From Alphaproteobacteria bacterium (GTDB lineage Bacteria; Pseudomonadota; Alphaproteobacteria; JABSOH01; JABAAW01), in assembly GCA_014238935.1 (NCBI GenBank), contig JABAAD010000011.1, forward strand, positions 1 through 8,054: DNA of 8,054 bases, read 5' to 3'. Shown here piece by piece: positions 1-5,873 of this stretch. The notes under the pieces are model-generated. The model was not told the origin of the DNA and did no database searches. It was given only the letters and a program-made list of their open reading frames with translations. The translations under genes were made by a program, and so were the position numbers. The first letter of the stretch is position 1. Each line of letters begins with the position of its first letter.

Positions 1-7
1 TGAGAAA

Positions 8-73
8 TTCTTGAGGAAATACTTGGAAACGCTCTTAAGGTTAATCTTGGGTTAATCTTGGGTTAATCTTGAG
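8..73. repeat. 11-12 bp phased degenerate tandem repeat
   Basis: The trinucleotide CTT recurs at 10, 22, 34, 46, 57 and 68, giving spacings of 12, 12, 12, 11 and 11 bases. The last three units are nearly identical (TTAATCTTGGG at 41-51 and 52-62, TTAATCTTGAG at 63-73), and the earlier ones are degenerate. Two further TTGATTCTAC/CTGATTCTAC-like units follow at 84-102 with a 10-base spacing. The period is close to one helical turn, so the same face of the DNA is presented repeatedly. Read on the minus strand, the units end in GATTAAC and resemble the array at 5256-5369. Function unknown; no protein-coding interpretation is supported. Confidence 0.7.
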
Positions 74-100
74 TTGACTCTTCTGATTCTACTTGATTCT

Positions 101-117
101 ACGGGCAATCTGCCCGT
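101..117. other. Perfect 7-bp hairpin in the flgF leader
   Basis: ACGGGCA (101-107) and TGCCCGT (111-117) are perfect inverted repeats around a three-base ATC loop. There is no T-run after it on either strand, so it is not a convincing intrinsic terminator. It lies just after the phased repeat. A second small dyad, GTGTC-GT-GACAC, sits at 158-169. Either could be an operator or a remnant of an upstream transcript end; neither can be assigned to a protein. Confidence 0.4.
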
Positions 118-238
118 ATCGTCCGTCCTTGTCAATTTCAAGCAACTTTGATGCCGAGTGTCGTGACACATCGTAGCAAAAACGCTTGCCTAAAACTGGA
201 TGCCAAGAAGCTCGATCCTCCAAGCTCTTCAGAGCGAA

Positions 239-273
239 CTCTTTCTTTCTTTCTTTCTTTTTTCTTTTTTTTC
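239..273. repeat. Homopyrimidine tract with (CTTT)5 microsatellite
   Basis: Five perfect CTTT units run from 241 to 260. They continue as Ts interrupted by single Cs to 273, making a 35-base stretch with no purine on the + strand. It lies about 180 bases upstream of the sigma-54 promoter of the flagellar operon. Tetranucleotide tracts slip during replication, so unit number could vary between cells; a long C/T tract can also adopt unusual structures. No strong hairpin precedes it: GCTC-TTCA-GAGC at 225-236 has only a 4-bp stem, so a terminator is a weak alternative. Confidence 0.7.
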
Positions 274-338
274 ATTTTGAAGGAAGAGTTGACTTTTGAG
301 CTTTGACTCTAGACTCATTCACTTTCTATCCTGTTCTT

Positions 339-373
339 TTTTTCGCAAAAAGCAAGCGCTTTTTGCCGAAAAA
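339..373. promoter_or_regulatory. Long inverted repeat, candidate activator site
   Basis: GCAAAAAGC (345-353) and GCTTTTTGC (358-366) are perfect 9-bp inverted repeats around AAGC. The pairing extends outward through TTTTTC (339-344) with GAAAAA (368-373) if C367 is bulged, giving about 15 paired bases. The dyad is centred near 356, roughly 120 bases upstream of the start site expected for the sigma-54 promoter at 450-465. That is the usual distance for the NtrC-family activator that sigma-54 promoters require; FlbD plays this role in Caulobacter flagellar operons. The dyad and spacing are seen; the activator role is inferred. A hairpin acting in RNA is the main alternative. Confidence 0.45.
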
Positions 374-389
374 CACGGAACAAGGCATT

Positions 390-398
390 TTATCCACA
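390..398 (+). promoter_or_regulatory. Perfect DnaA-box 9-mer upstream of flgF
   Basis: TTATCCACA is an exact match to the strong DnaA box. It lies between the inverted repeat at 339-373 and the sigma-54 promoter at 450-465. A given 9-mer is expected about 0.06 times by chance on both strands of a window this size at even base composition, and a second perfect copy occurs at 5293-5301, also intergenic. Binding by DnaA is an inference from the match alone. Confidence 0.45.
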
Positions 399-449
399 GA
401 TTTTTGCGTACCTTCCGCCAAAGGCAAGTCGCCCTCCCTCCACCCTGTT

Positions 450-465
450 TGGCACAAGTCTTGCT
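450..465 (+). promoter_or_regulatory. Sigma-54 (RpoN) promoter of the flgF operon
   Basis: TGGCACAAGTCTTGCT matches the sigma-54 consensus TGGCACN5TTGCW, with GG at 451-452 (-24) and GC at 463-464 (-12) at exactly the canonical spacing. Transcription should start near 476, leaving a leader of about 50 bases before the flgF ATG. Rod and ring operons are RpoN-dependent in Caulobacter and several other bacteria, so motif and context agree. The promoter lies inside the longest open frame of flgF and therefore rules out starts upstream of it. I saw no second match of this quality elsewhere in the window. Confidence 0.85.
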
Positions 466-526
466 TCGAAGACTCTCGCACAACGGCAAACAAATCAGAA
501 ACAACCCCTCCAAAGAGAGACCCATC

Positions 527-1258
527 ATGGAGAACGGACTTTACATAGGCTTGTCGCGTCAGCTCGGATTGCGCCAGCAGCTGGACATGGTTGCAAACAA
601 CTTGGCGAACAGCAACACGGGTGCCTATCGCGCCGATCGTATGGCGTTTCACGACTTGCTGGTGCGCACGCAGGCGACAAGGTCGAGCGGCAACCTTGCC
701 TTCAACGAGGCTGTGAACATTTCACGCGATCCGAAGGAGGGAGCGTTGCAAATCACGCGCGACCCGTTGGATGTCGCCTTGCGCGGCAAGGGCTGGTTCT
801 CGGTAGCGGCAGCGCAGGGCGTGCTCTATACCCGCTCAGGCACCTTGATTGTCGACAGCGAAAACCGACTGGCACTGCCCGACGGCAATCTGATTTTGGA
901 TCGAGGCGGGCAGCAGATCGCTCTGCCTGAGGGGTGGGAGAGCGTCTCTATATCTCCTGAAGGTGTCGTCTATGCCGACAACGACCGTATCACACAGATA
1001 GCGGTCGTCGAGTTCGACGACGATGCCGAGTTGGAAAAACTCGACAGCCTCTACTACCGAGCAAGCGACGAGCAAGCGCGCATCTTCGCCGAGCAGACGA
1101 AGATCCTGCAAGGTGCACGCGAACTTTCCAATGTCGAGCCCGTGCGCGAACTCGTGCAGCTGATCGATGTCGAGCGCAGCTATCGACAGATGGCAACCTA
1201 CCTCGACTTGGAAGACCGACGCGCCCAAGAGGCGATCCGAACCTTGACACGACCCTAG
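527..1258 (+). CDS. flgF: Flagellar basal-body rod protein FlgF
   Basis: FlgF is a proximal rod subunit of the flagellar drive shaft, exported through the flagellar type III apparatus and assembled in the periplasm. The product has 243 residues, the usual FlgF size. The N-terminal rod signature ANNLANSNTGAYRADR lies near residues 24-39. The C-terminal helix, VEPVRELVQLIDVERSYRQM, is the D0 coiled segment shared by rod and hook proteins. The frame is open upstream to about 296, but the ATG at 527 is chosen because homology begins exactly there (MENGLYIGLSRQ), GAGAGA at 515-520 is a suitable ribosome binding site, and the sigma-54 promoter lies just upstream. flgG follows after 17 bases. The choice of FlgF rather than FlgG rests on the gene order and the diverged N terminus. 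Confidence 0.95.
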   Translation: MENGLYIGLSRQLGLRQQLDMVANNLANSNTGAYRADRMAFHDLLVRTQATRSSGNLAFNEAVNISRDPKEGALQITRDPLDVALRGKGWFSVAAAQGVLYTRSGTLIVDSENRLALPDGNLILDRGGQQIALPEGWESVSISPEGVVYADNDRITQIAVVEFDDDAELEKLDSLYYRASDEQARIFAEQTKILQGARELSNVEPVRELVQLIDVERSYRQMATYLDLEDRRAQEAIRTLTRP

Positions 1259-1275
1259 CGAACAGGAGAAGAACA

Positions 1276-2064
1276 ATGATGAGTGCCTTGCATGTCGGAG
1301 CTTCGGGAATGCTTGCCCAGCAGTTTCTCGTCGAGACGACGGCGAACAATATCGCCAACTTAAACACGACCGCCTTCAAGAAGAGCCGTCCCGTCTTTCA
1401 GGATCTGATCTACCAAAACATTCGACAAGTAGGATCGGTCTCCTCGGATGAGGACACGATCGTTCCCGTAGGCGTCCAGCTCGGGCTAGGCACGCGCATC
1501 TCAGGCGTCTATCGTATTCACAACCAAGGCAATTTGGTCACCACCAACAACGCGCTCGACTTGGCGATCAGCGGGCGAGGCTATTTTCGCGTCGACCACC
1601 CCAACGGCACCGAGGTCTACACGCGCTCGGGCTCTTTGCAGCTGAGCGCAGAAGGAACGTTCGTCACCGTCGACGGCTATCCGCTCTTGCCCGCCATCTC
1701 CGTGCCGGAGGATGCCGTCGACATCACGATCAATCGCAACGGACAAGTCTACGCAAGCATCGAGGGCGAAGTGCAGCCACGATTCTTAGGACAGATGGAC
1801 TTGGCAACATTTCCCAACGAAGCGGGACTCGAAGCTTTGGGCGACAACCTATACGCACAAACGCCCGCATCAGGCGTGCCGAATGTCAACACGCCAGGCG
1901 CCGCAGGATACGGAACACTGCTGCAAGGATACCTCGAAGCGGCAAATGTCGAAGCCGTCGAAGAACTAACCGCCATGATCTCCGCTCAACGCGCATACGA
2001 AATGAACTCTAAGGTCATCGAGACCGCAGACCAAATCTCCGCAACCACAACGAACATCCGATAA
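1276..2064 (+). CDS. flgG: Flagellar basal-body distal rod protein FlgG
   Basis: FlgG forms the distal rod, which crosses the periplasm inside the P and L rings and joins the hook. The product has 262 residues, the standard FlgG length. Family features are the N-terminal MSALHVGASGMLAQQ, the signature ANNIANLNTTAFKKSR near residues 23-38, the central LDLAISGRGYFRV segment, and the C-terminal EELTAMISAQRAYEMNSKVI helix that packs in the D0 layer. Two ATGs are adjacent (1276 and 1279). AGGAG at 1264-1268 serves either; FlgG homologues usually begin with the equivalent of the second one. The gene is between flgF and flgA with short gaps, so it is part of the same operon. Nothing is truncated or unusual. 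Confidence 0.97.
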   Translation: MMSALHVGASGMLAQQFLVETTANNIANLNTTAFKKSRPVFQDLIYQNIRQVGSVSSDEDTIVPVGVQLGLGTRISGVYRIHNQGNLVTTNNALDLAISGRGYFRVDHPNGTEVYTRSGSLQLSAEGTFVTVDGYPLLPAISVPEDAVDITINRNGQVYASIEGEVQPRFLGQMDLATFPNEAGLEALGDNLYAQTPASGVPNVNTPGAAGYGTLLQGYLEAANVEAVEELTAMISAQRAYEMNSKVIETADQISATTTNIR

Positions 2065-2086
2065 CGCAAACTGACGCAAACCTTCG

Positions 2087-3151
2087 ATGAAACCCTTGCA
2101 TACTCCGCTACCTCCGCTGCTTTCGCAAAACGATCGCAACGCCTCCCTCAAGCGCAATACTTCGTCGAGGCAGAAGATCGGGCAAAGAATCGGAAGGTTC
2201 TGCGAAAAAATCTTGATCGTCTGTTGCATGACGCTCTTTCTCGCGCTGCTCGTAGCGGCTCTGTTCAACGCCGCCGCCGCAGAGAAAAACTTCGCCACCG
2301 ACGCAGGAACGCGCTTCGAGTCGAAAAACGAGGTCAAAACGCTGCTGTTGAAAGCGATACGCAAGCAAGCATGGAGCGGACGCTACGAGACGGGAAGGCT
2401 GCGTCTCACTCTGCCCGCAGACTTTCCCAATAAAGGGCGAATCGCTGTGCGCTCCGTCTTTTGGGACGAGGCGAGCAGGCGATTCTCGGCGCAGGTCACC
2501 ATCGAAAAATCCTATCCTTTCGAAAAAAACGACAGCGAAAACTACAACGCACCACCCCAACGCCTCATCTCCCTTTCCGGCGAGGCGACACCCTATGTGC
2601 GCGTGATCGCCGCACGGCGCACGCTACTCTACGGAACGCGCATTTCGCGTGCAGACCTGAAGACGATCGAATTGCCGAAAAGCAGAAAACTGCGATCCGC
2701 AATCACCGACACACGCCAAGCGCTCGGGATGGAAATACGCTTTCGACGCAAAGCGGGCGAAGTCTTGCGCACGCAGGATTTGCGACCCGCAAGGCTCGTC
2801 AAACGACGCTCCACAGTGCGGGTAGCATACGAACACGAAGGAGTTCGAGTCGTCTTGCAAGCGCTCGCATTAGACAACGGCGCACACGGAGAAACAGTGC
2901 GCTTGAGAAACAGATTCAGCGGACGGGAGTTCTTGGCGACCGTCGACGGCGCAGGACACGCAAGCGTGATCTCCTATGCAAGCATTGATGCCAGAGCAGA
3001 CGAGCAGGAAAACTTCGAGCGCAAGGAGGGATCGCAGCAACGAACAAAAAAAGAACAAAACTTCGTCGCAGAAAATCCTTTTCGAGCCAACAGGCAACGC
3101 CGCTACGACAGCTTGTTGAACGAACCTTTGTCGAGAAGGACTCGACAATAA
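2087..3151 (+). CDS. flgA: P-ring assembly chaperone FlgA
   Basis: FlgA is a periplasmic chaperone needed to build the FlgI P-ring around the rod. The 354-residue product has a basic N-terminal stretch (1-41), a hydrophobic segment near 42-64 ending in AAAA, which is a signal peptide or anchor, and then the secreted part. A SAF-type domain lies near 169-232 (TLLYGTRISRADLKTIELP is typical), and the C-terminal FlgA beta-domain spans about 233-295. The last 60 residues are charged, glutamine- and arginine-rich, and look like an extra tail. The start is uncertain: the ATG at 2087 has no clear ribosome binding site and leaves a long cytoplasmic leader, while an in-frame ATG at 2228 begins inside the hydrophobic segment. 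flgH starts one base after the stop. Confidence 0.93.
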   Translation: MKPLHTPLPPLLSQNDRNASLKRNTSSRQKIGQRIGRFCEKILIVCCMTLFLALLVAALFNAAAAEKNFATDAGTRFESKNEVKTLLLKAIRKQAWSGRYETGRLRLTLPADFPNKGRIAVRSVFWDEASRRFSAQVTIEKSYPFEKNDSENYNAPPQRLISLSGEATPYVRVIAARRTLLYGTRISRADLKTIELPKSRKLRSAITDTRQALGMEIRFRRKAGEVLRTQDLRPARLVKRRSTVRVAYEHEGVRVVLQALALDNGAHGETVRLRNRFSGREFLATVDGAGHASVISYASIDARADEQENFERKEGSQQRTKKEQNFVAENPFRANRQRRYDSLLNEPLSRRTRQ

Positions 3152-3152
3152 G

Positions 3153-3887
3153 ATGTCGCGTCTTTGGCTTGGAATTGTTCTCGTAAGCGTTGTCGCGCAA
3201 GGCGGTTGCGCAGGGCTGGCACGCGTAGGCGAAACGCCGCCGCTTTCGCCCGTCCAAGATCCGACGACGCACAAGAACTATCGCAAGGTGGAGATGCCAA
3301 TGCCGGCGCCGCAGAGATTGCAGCGCAATCCGAACTCGCTGTGGCGAGCGGGCTCGCGCGCCTTCTTCAAGGACTTGCGTGCGACAAGGGTCGGCGACAT
3401 CGTTACGGTGTTGATCGATGTGCAAGATTCGGCAGAGCTGAACAACGCGACGCAACGTTCGCGTGCCAGCAGCAAAGAGACGCAGAACGGTGCATTGGGA
3501 GCGATCGATTCTACGGTGCGCACCTTCTTTCCTTTGGCGCCGCCGCTGAACGATCTTTTCGACGGTGCCTCGCAAAGCTCGACGCAAGGATCAGGCACGA
3601 TCTCGCGCGACGAGCGAATCACGATGCGCGTCGCAGCCGTCGTGACGCAGACGCTGCCAAACGGCAATCTCGTCGTCTACGGAAGGCAGGAGTTGCGCGT
3701 CAATCTGGAGGTGCGCGTCTTGCATGTAGCGGGCGTCCTGCGTCCGCAGGACATTGCAAACAACAACACGATCGCCTTCGACAAAATCGCCGAGGCGCGC
3801 GTCGCATACGGCGGACGCGGTACGCTCAGCAAATTGCAGCAACCTAAGATTGGAACGCAAATCGCCGATGTGCTCCTCCCCTTCTAG
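3153..3887 (+). CDS. flgH: Flagellar L-ring lipoprotein FlgH
   Basis: FlgH forms the L-ring, the outer-membrane bushing of the flagellar basal body. The product has 244 residues, normal for the family. A short signal peptide (MSRLWLGIVLVSVVAQGGC) ends at Cys19, the expected lipidated residue, although Gln at -3 is unusual for a lipobox. FlgH signatures are SLWRAGSRAFFKDLRATRVGD near the N terminus, GNLVVYGRQELRVN in the middle, and the C-terminal block from NNTIAFDKIAEARVAYGGRG to DVLLPF. AGAAGGA at 3134-3140 precedes the ATG, and the flgA stop is one base away, so translation is probably coupled. flgI, the P-ring gene that FlgA serves, is not in the window. Confidence 0.96.
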   Translation: MSRLWLGIVLVSVVAQGGCAGLARVGETPPLSPVQDPTTHKNYRKVEMPMPAPQRLQRNPNSLWRAGSRAFFKDLRATRVGDIVTVLIDVQDSAELNNATQRSRASSKETQNGALGAIDSTVRTFFPLAPPLNDLFDGASQSSTQGSGTISRDERITMRVAAVVTQTLPNGNLVVYGRQELRVNLEVRVLHVAGVLRPQDIANNNTIAFDKIAEARVAYGGRGTLSKLQQPKIGTQIADVLLPF

Positions 3888-3946
3888 AGACCGCGCGCGG
3901 GGGAAAAAGGACAAGTTCCGTCAAGTATCGGACAGGGTGCAAGCTC

Positions 3947-5251
3947 GTGGCTGAACGCCTGTCGAACGCGCGCACCGCAGCCTTTCACTGCCTCAACAGC
4001 GTGTTGTTGAAGCGCAAGCCCTTGCATCAGGCTTTCGCCGACAACAGGAGTATGAACCTTCTCGAGCCGCGCGAGCGCGCCTTTGCTCATCTGCTGACGA
4101 ACAGCGTCCTCAGAAACTTGGGAGCGCTCGACGAGGTCATCGACCTCTTGCTCGCTCGTCCGCTCGCAGGTCCCGACACAGTACGCTTGCGCATGGTCAT
4201 GCGTTTGGCAGCAGCGCAGCTGTTGCTGTTGGAGACAAAGGATTATGCGGTCGTCTCCAACGCAGTCTCGATGGTCGAGACGCTCGGCGGAGGACGTTAT
4301 TGTTCGCTCGTCAACGCCTTGCTGCGCAATATGGCACGGCGCAAGCAGACCTTGCTGCCCGACCGACAGAAGCATTTGCGACTCTCCACACCCCACTGGC
4401 TATGGCAGAGCTGGGGGCAGTTGTTCGGAGAACAGGCGCGCGACGACATCGCCGAACAACACATGCTCTCGCCGCTACTCGCCGTCAGCGTCAAGGACGA
4501 TCCAGCCCAATGGCAGGAACGTTTGCAGGCAAGGCAGATCTTCGGAAACTCCTTAGTCCTCTCGGAAGGAGCACGCGTGCGCGAGATCGAAGGTTTCGCA
4601 GAGGGCGCGTGGTGGGTACAGGATCCGGCAGCGGCATTGCCGGTGCGAGCTTTCAAAAATGTCGAAAACACCGAGATACTGGACCTTTGCGCCGCGCCGG
4701 GCGGAAAGACTTGTCAACTCGCCGCAGCGGGAGCGCGCGTGACCGCGCTCGACTATTCTCACGAGCGCCTGAAGACGCTACAGGAGAACTTGGAGCGCAC
4801 GGGGTTTGCCGAAAAAACGCGTTCGATCTTGGTCGATTTGGAAGATTTTTCCGAAAAGAAGCTCTACGAAGGAGTGATGTTGGACGCGCCTTGTTCCGGC
4901 ACGGGGACGATCCGCCGTCATCCTGACATCTTGCACTTGAAGTCGCAGGGCGAAGTCAAAAGGTTGCAAGCCTTGCAATGCCGATTGTTGAAAGCGGCGT
5001 GGCGTTCGGTTGCAAGCGGAGGCTTGCTGGTCTATGCTTGTTGTTCGTTGCAACGCGAGGAGGGCGAGGCGGTCGTGGAACGTTGTATGCCGAACTTGGC
5101 GGGGGCGGAGCTGTTGCCTTTCTCGATAGAGGAGGTCTTCGGACGCGAGCACTTCATCACCAAAGAGGGATTCTTGCGTACTTTGCCCTTCTTCGAAAAA
5201 GACATGGGAGGCATGGACGGATTCTTCGCCGCTAAAATTAAAAAAGCATGA
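3947..5251 (+). CDS. rsmB: 16S rRNA (cytosine-C5)-methyltransferase RsmB
   Basis: RsmB/Fmu uses S-adenosylmethionine to methylate C967 (E. coli numbering) of 16S rRNA. The 434-residue product has the two expected parts: an N-terminal NusB-like all-helical RNA-binding domain (about 5-135) and a Rossmann methyltransferase domain (about 220-434). Motif I is LDLCAAPGGKT (245-255). Motif IV is DAPCSGTG (313-320), with Cys316 as the product-release cysteine. Motif VI is YACCS (363-367), with Cys366 as the expected nucleophile; the usual form is YATCS, so Thr is replaced by Cys. The C-terminal DGFFAAKIKK is typical. The start is a GTG at 3947 behind AGGG at 3934-3937. It is separated from flgH by 59 bases containing the self-complementary CCGCGCGCGG (3891-3900). 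It is not functionally related to the flagellar genes. Confidence 0.95.
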   Translation: MAERLSNARTAAFHCLNSVLLKRKPLHQAFADNRSMNLLEPRERAFAHLLTNSVLRNLGALDEVIDLLLARPLAGPDTVRLRMVMRLAAAQLLLLETKDYAVVSNAVSMVETLGGGRYCSLVNALLRNMARRKQTLLPDRQKHLRLSTPHWLWQSWGQLFGEQARDDIAEQHMLSPLLAVSVKDDPAQWQERLQARQIFGNSLVLSEGARVREIEGFAEGAWWVQDPAAALPVRAFKNVENTEILDLCAAPGGKTCQLAAAGARVTALDYSHERLKTLQENLERTGFAEKTRSILVDLEDFSEKKLYEGVMLDAPCSGTGTIRRHPDILHLKSQGEVKRLQALQCRLLKAAWRSVASGGLLVYACCSLQREEGEAVVERCMPNLAGAELLPFSIEEVFGREHFITKEGFLRTLPFFEKDMGGMDGFFAAKIKKA

Positions 5252-5255
5252 ACAC

Positions 5256-5369
5256 ATTGAGGATAAATTGGGGATAACTATGAGAACAACTCTGTGGATA
5301 AACTGGGGATAACTCTAGTATAACTCTAGTATAACTCTGAAATAACACTAGAATCATTTGGGGATAACT
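5256..5369. repeat. 11-bp phased array with DnaA-box-like units
   Basis: A tetramer ATAA (or a one-base variant) recurs at 5263, 5274, 5286, 5298, 5309, 5320, 5331, 5342, 5353 and 5364: ten units spaced 11, 12, 12, 11, 11, 11, 11, 11 and 11 bases. TCTAGTATAAC is directly repeated at 5314-5324 and 5325-5335. Three units are TGGGGATAA (5269, 5304, 5359), one is TGAGGATAA (5258), and one is the perfect DnaA box complement TGTGGATAA (5293). All lie on the same strand and face. The array fills the gap between rsmB and the broken methyltransferase gene and ends at that gene's ribosome binding site. The repeat structure is directly visible; a DnaA-binding or replication-control role is inference. 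Confidence 0.8.
5293..5301 (-). promoter_or_regulatory. Perfect DnaA-box 9-mer inside the array
   Basis: TGTGGATAA is the exact complement of the strong DnaA box TTATCCACA. It is one unit of the phased array, flanked by units differing from it at one position. It is in the opposite orientation to the perfect box at 390-398. Confidence 0.5.
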
Positions 5370-5387
5370 TGGCAAGAGGGCACAAGG

Positions 5388-5873
5388 ATGACCAACACTC
5401 AGGTTTGCAACACTCGAACTTGCGAGGAGAAACGCACGCGGGGTTGCTACTACACGGCAGGGCAAGCCAATCCTTTCGCTCTGAAGGCTTTTCGGGCGTG
5501 GGGGCGACTAGCCGACTTGCCGCAGAGCCGTGTGCTAGAGCCTTTCGCAGGGCAGGCAGACCTTTTGCGAAAGCTGGAGAGCGTAGGCTTGTTGGGCGAA
5601 GCAAACGCGTTTGACATCGCGCCAGCAGCAACGGAGGTGAAAAAGCGCGACACTTTACAGAATTTTCCGCAAGGCTTCGAAGTGTGCGTGACCAATCCGC
5701 CGTGGCTTGCGCGCAACTCGGCGAGTTTGCGCGGGCTGCCCTTTCCCGCCTGCGCGTACGACGACCTGTACAAGCACGCGCTTGAGCGATGCTTGCACAA
5801 CTGCGCCTATGTGGCTGCCTTGATCCCTGAATCCTTCATCCGTTCTTTCGCGCGCGTTGCGTCTGTCTCGTGA
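5388..5873 (+). pseudogene. DNA amino-methyltransferase, N-terminal part (frameshifted)
   Basis: This is the SAM-binding and catalytic half of an N6-adenine (or N4-cytosine) DNA methyltransferase, 161 residues as read. Motifs run in the order X-I-IV, as in the gamma class: YYTAGQANPFAL (21-32, motif X-like), LEPFAGQADLL (50-60, motif I), FDI (75-77), RDT (87-89), and catalytic TNPPW (102-106, motif IV), followed by IPESFI (146-151). ATG 5388 is preferred over the TTG at 5358, which lies inside the repeat array, because AAGAGGG (5374-5380) is well placed. The frame breaks at the (CG)4 run at 5849-5856 and stops at 5873; the rest of the protein continues in another frame. No endonuclease gene is adjacent, so it appears to be an orphan. 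It could be a recent pseudogene, a slippage-switched gene or a sequencing error. Confidence 0.8.
5849..5856. repeat. (CG)4 run at the methyltransferase frameshift
   Basis: Four CG units (CGCGCGCG) lie exactly where the methyltransferase reading frame breaks. Adding one CG unit, or removing one base, joins the upstream frame to the downstream frame as SFARALRLSRERL without a stop. Loss of one unit by slippage is therefore a simple explanation. The run is short, so frequent reversible switching is not implied. Confidence 0.6.

Noticed and set aside
303..332. Possible sigma-70 promoter, TTGACT (303-308) and TATCCT (327-332), 18-base spacer
   Set aside because: The -10 match is only 4 of 6 in an AT-rich stretch where such matches are common, and a much better sigma-54 promoter explains the operon.
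296..526. Upstream in-frame extension of flgF giving a 320-residue product
   Set aside because: The extra residues do not resemble FlgF, the sigma-54 promoter at 450-465 lies inside the extension, and a good ribosome binding site precedes ATG 527.
3164..3847. 227-residue open frame in another + frame over flgH
   Set aside because: Arginine/alanine-rich shadow of a strongly conserved FlgH frame; it has no ribosome binding site or domain of its own.
3888..3946. CCGCGCGCGG (3891-3900) as a terminator after flgH
   Set aside because: It is a self-complementary run with no loop and no following T-run, so it lacks the form of an intrinsic terminator.
5319..5335. TATAAC copies at 5319-5324 and 5330-5335 as -10 promoter elements
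   Set aside because: No acceptable -35 element lies 16-18 bases upstream of either; the hexamers are explained by the repeat unit.
5256..5369. CRISPR array
   Set aside because: The units are about 11 bases, contiguous and degenerate, without spacers, and no cas genes are present.
5358..5387. TTG start at 5358 for the methyltransferase
   Set aside because: It begins inside the repeat array, adds no conserved residues, and the well-placed AAGAGGG before ATG 5388 favours the later start.
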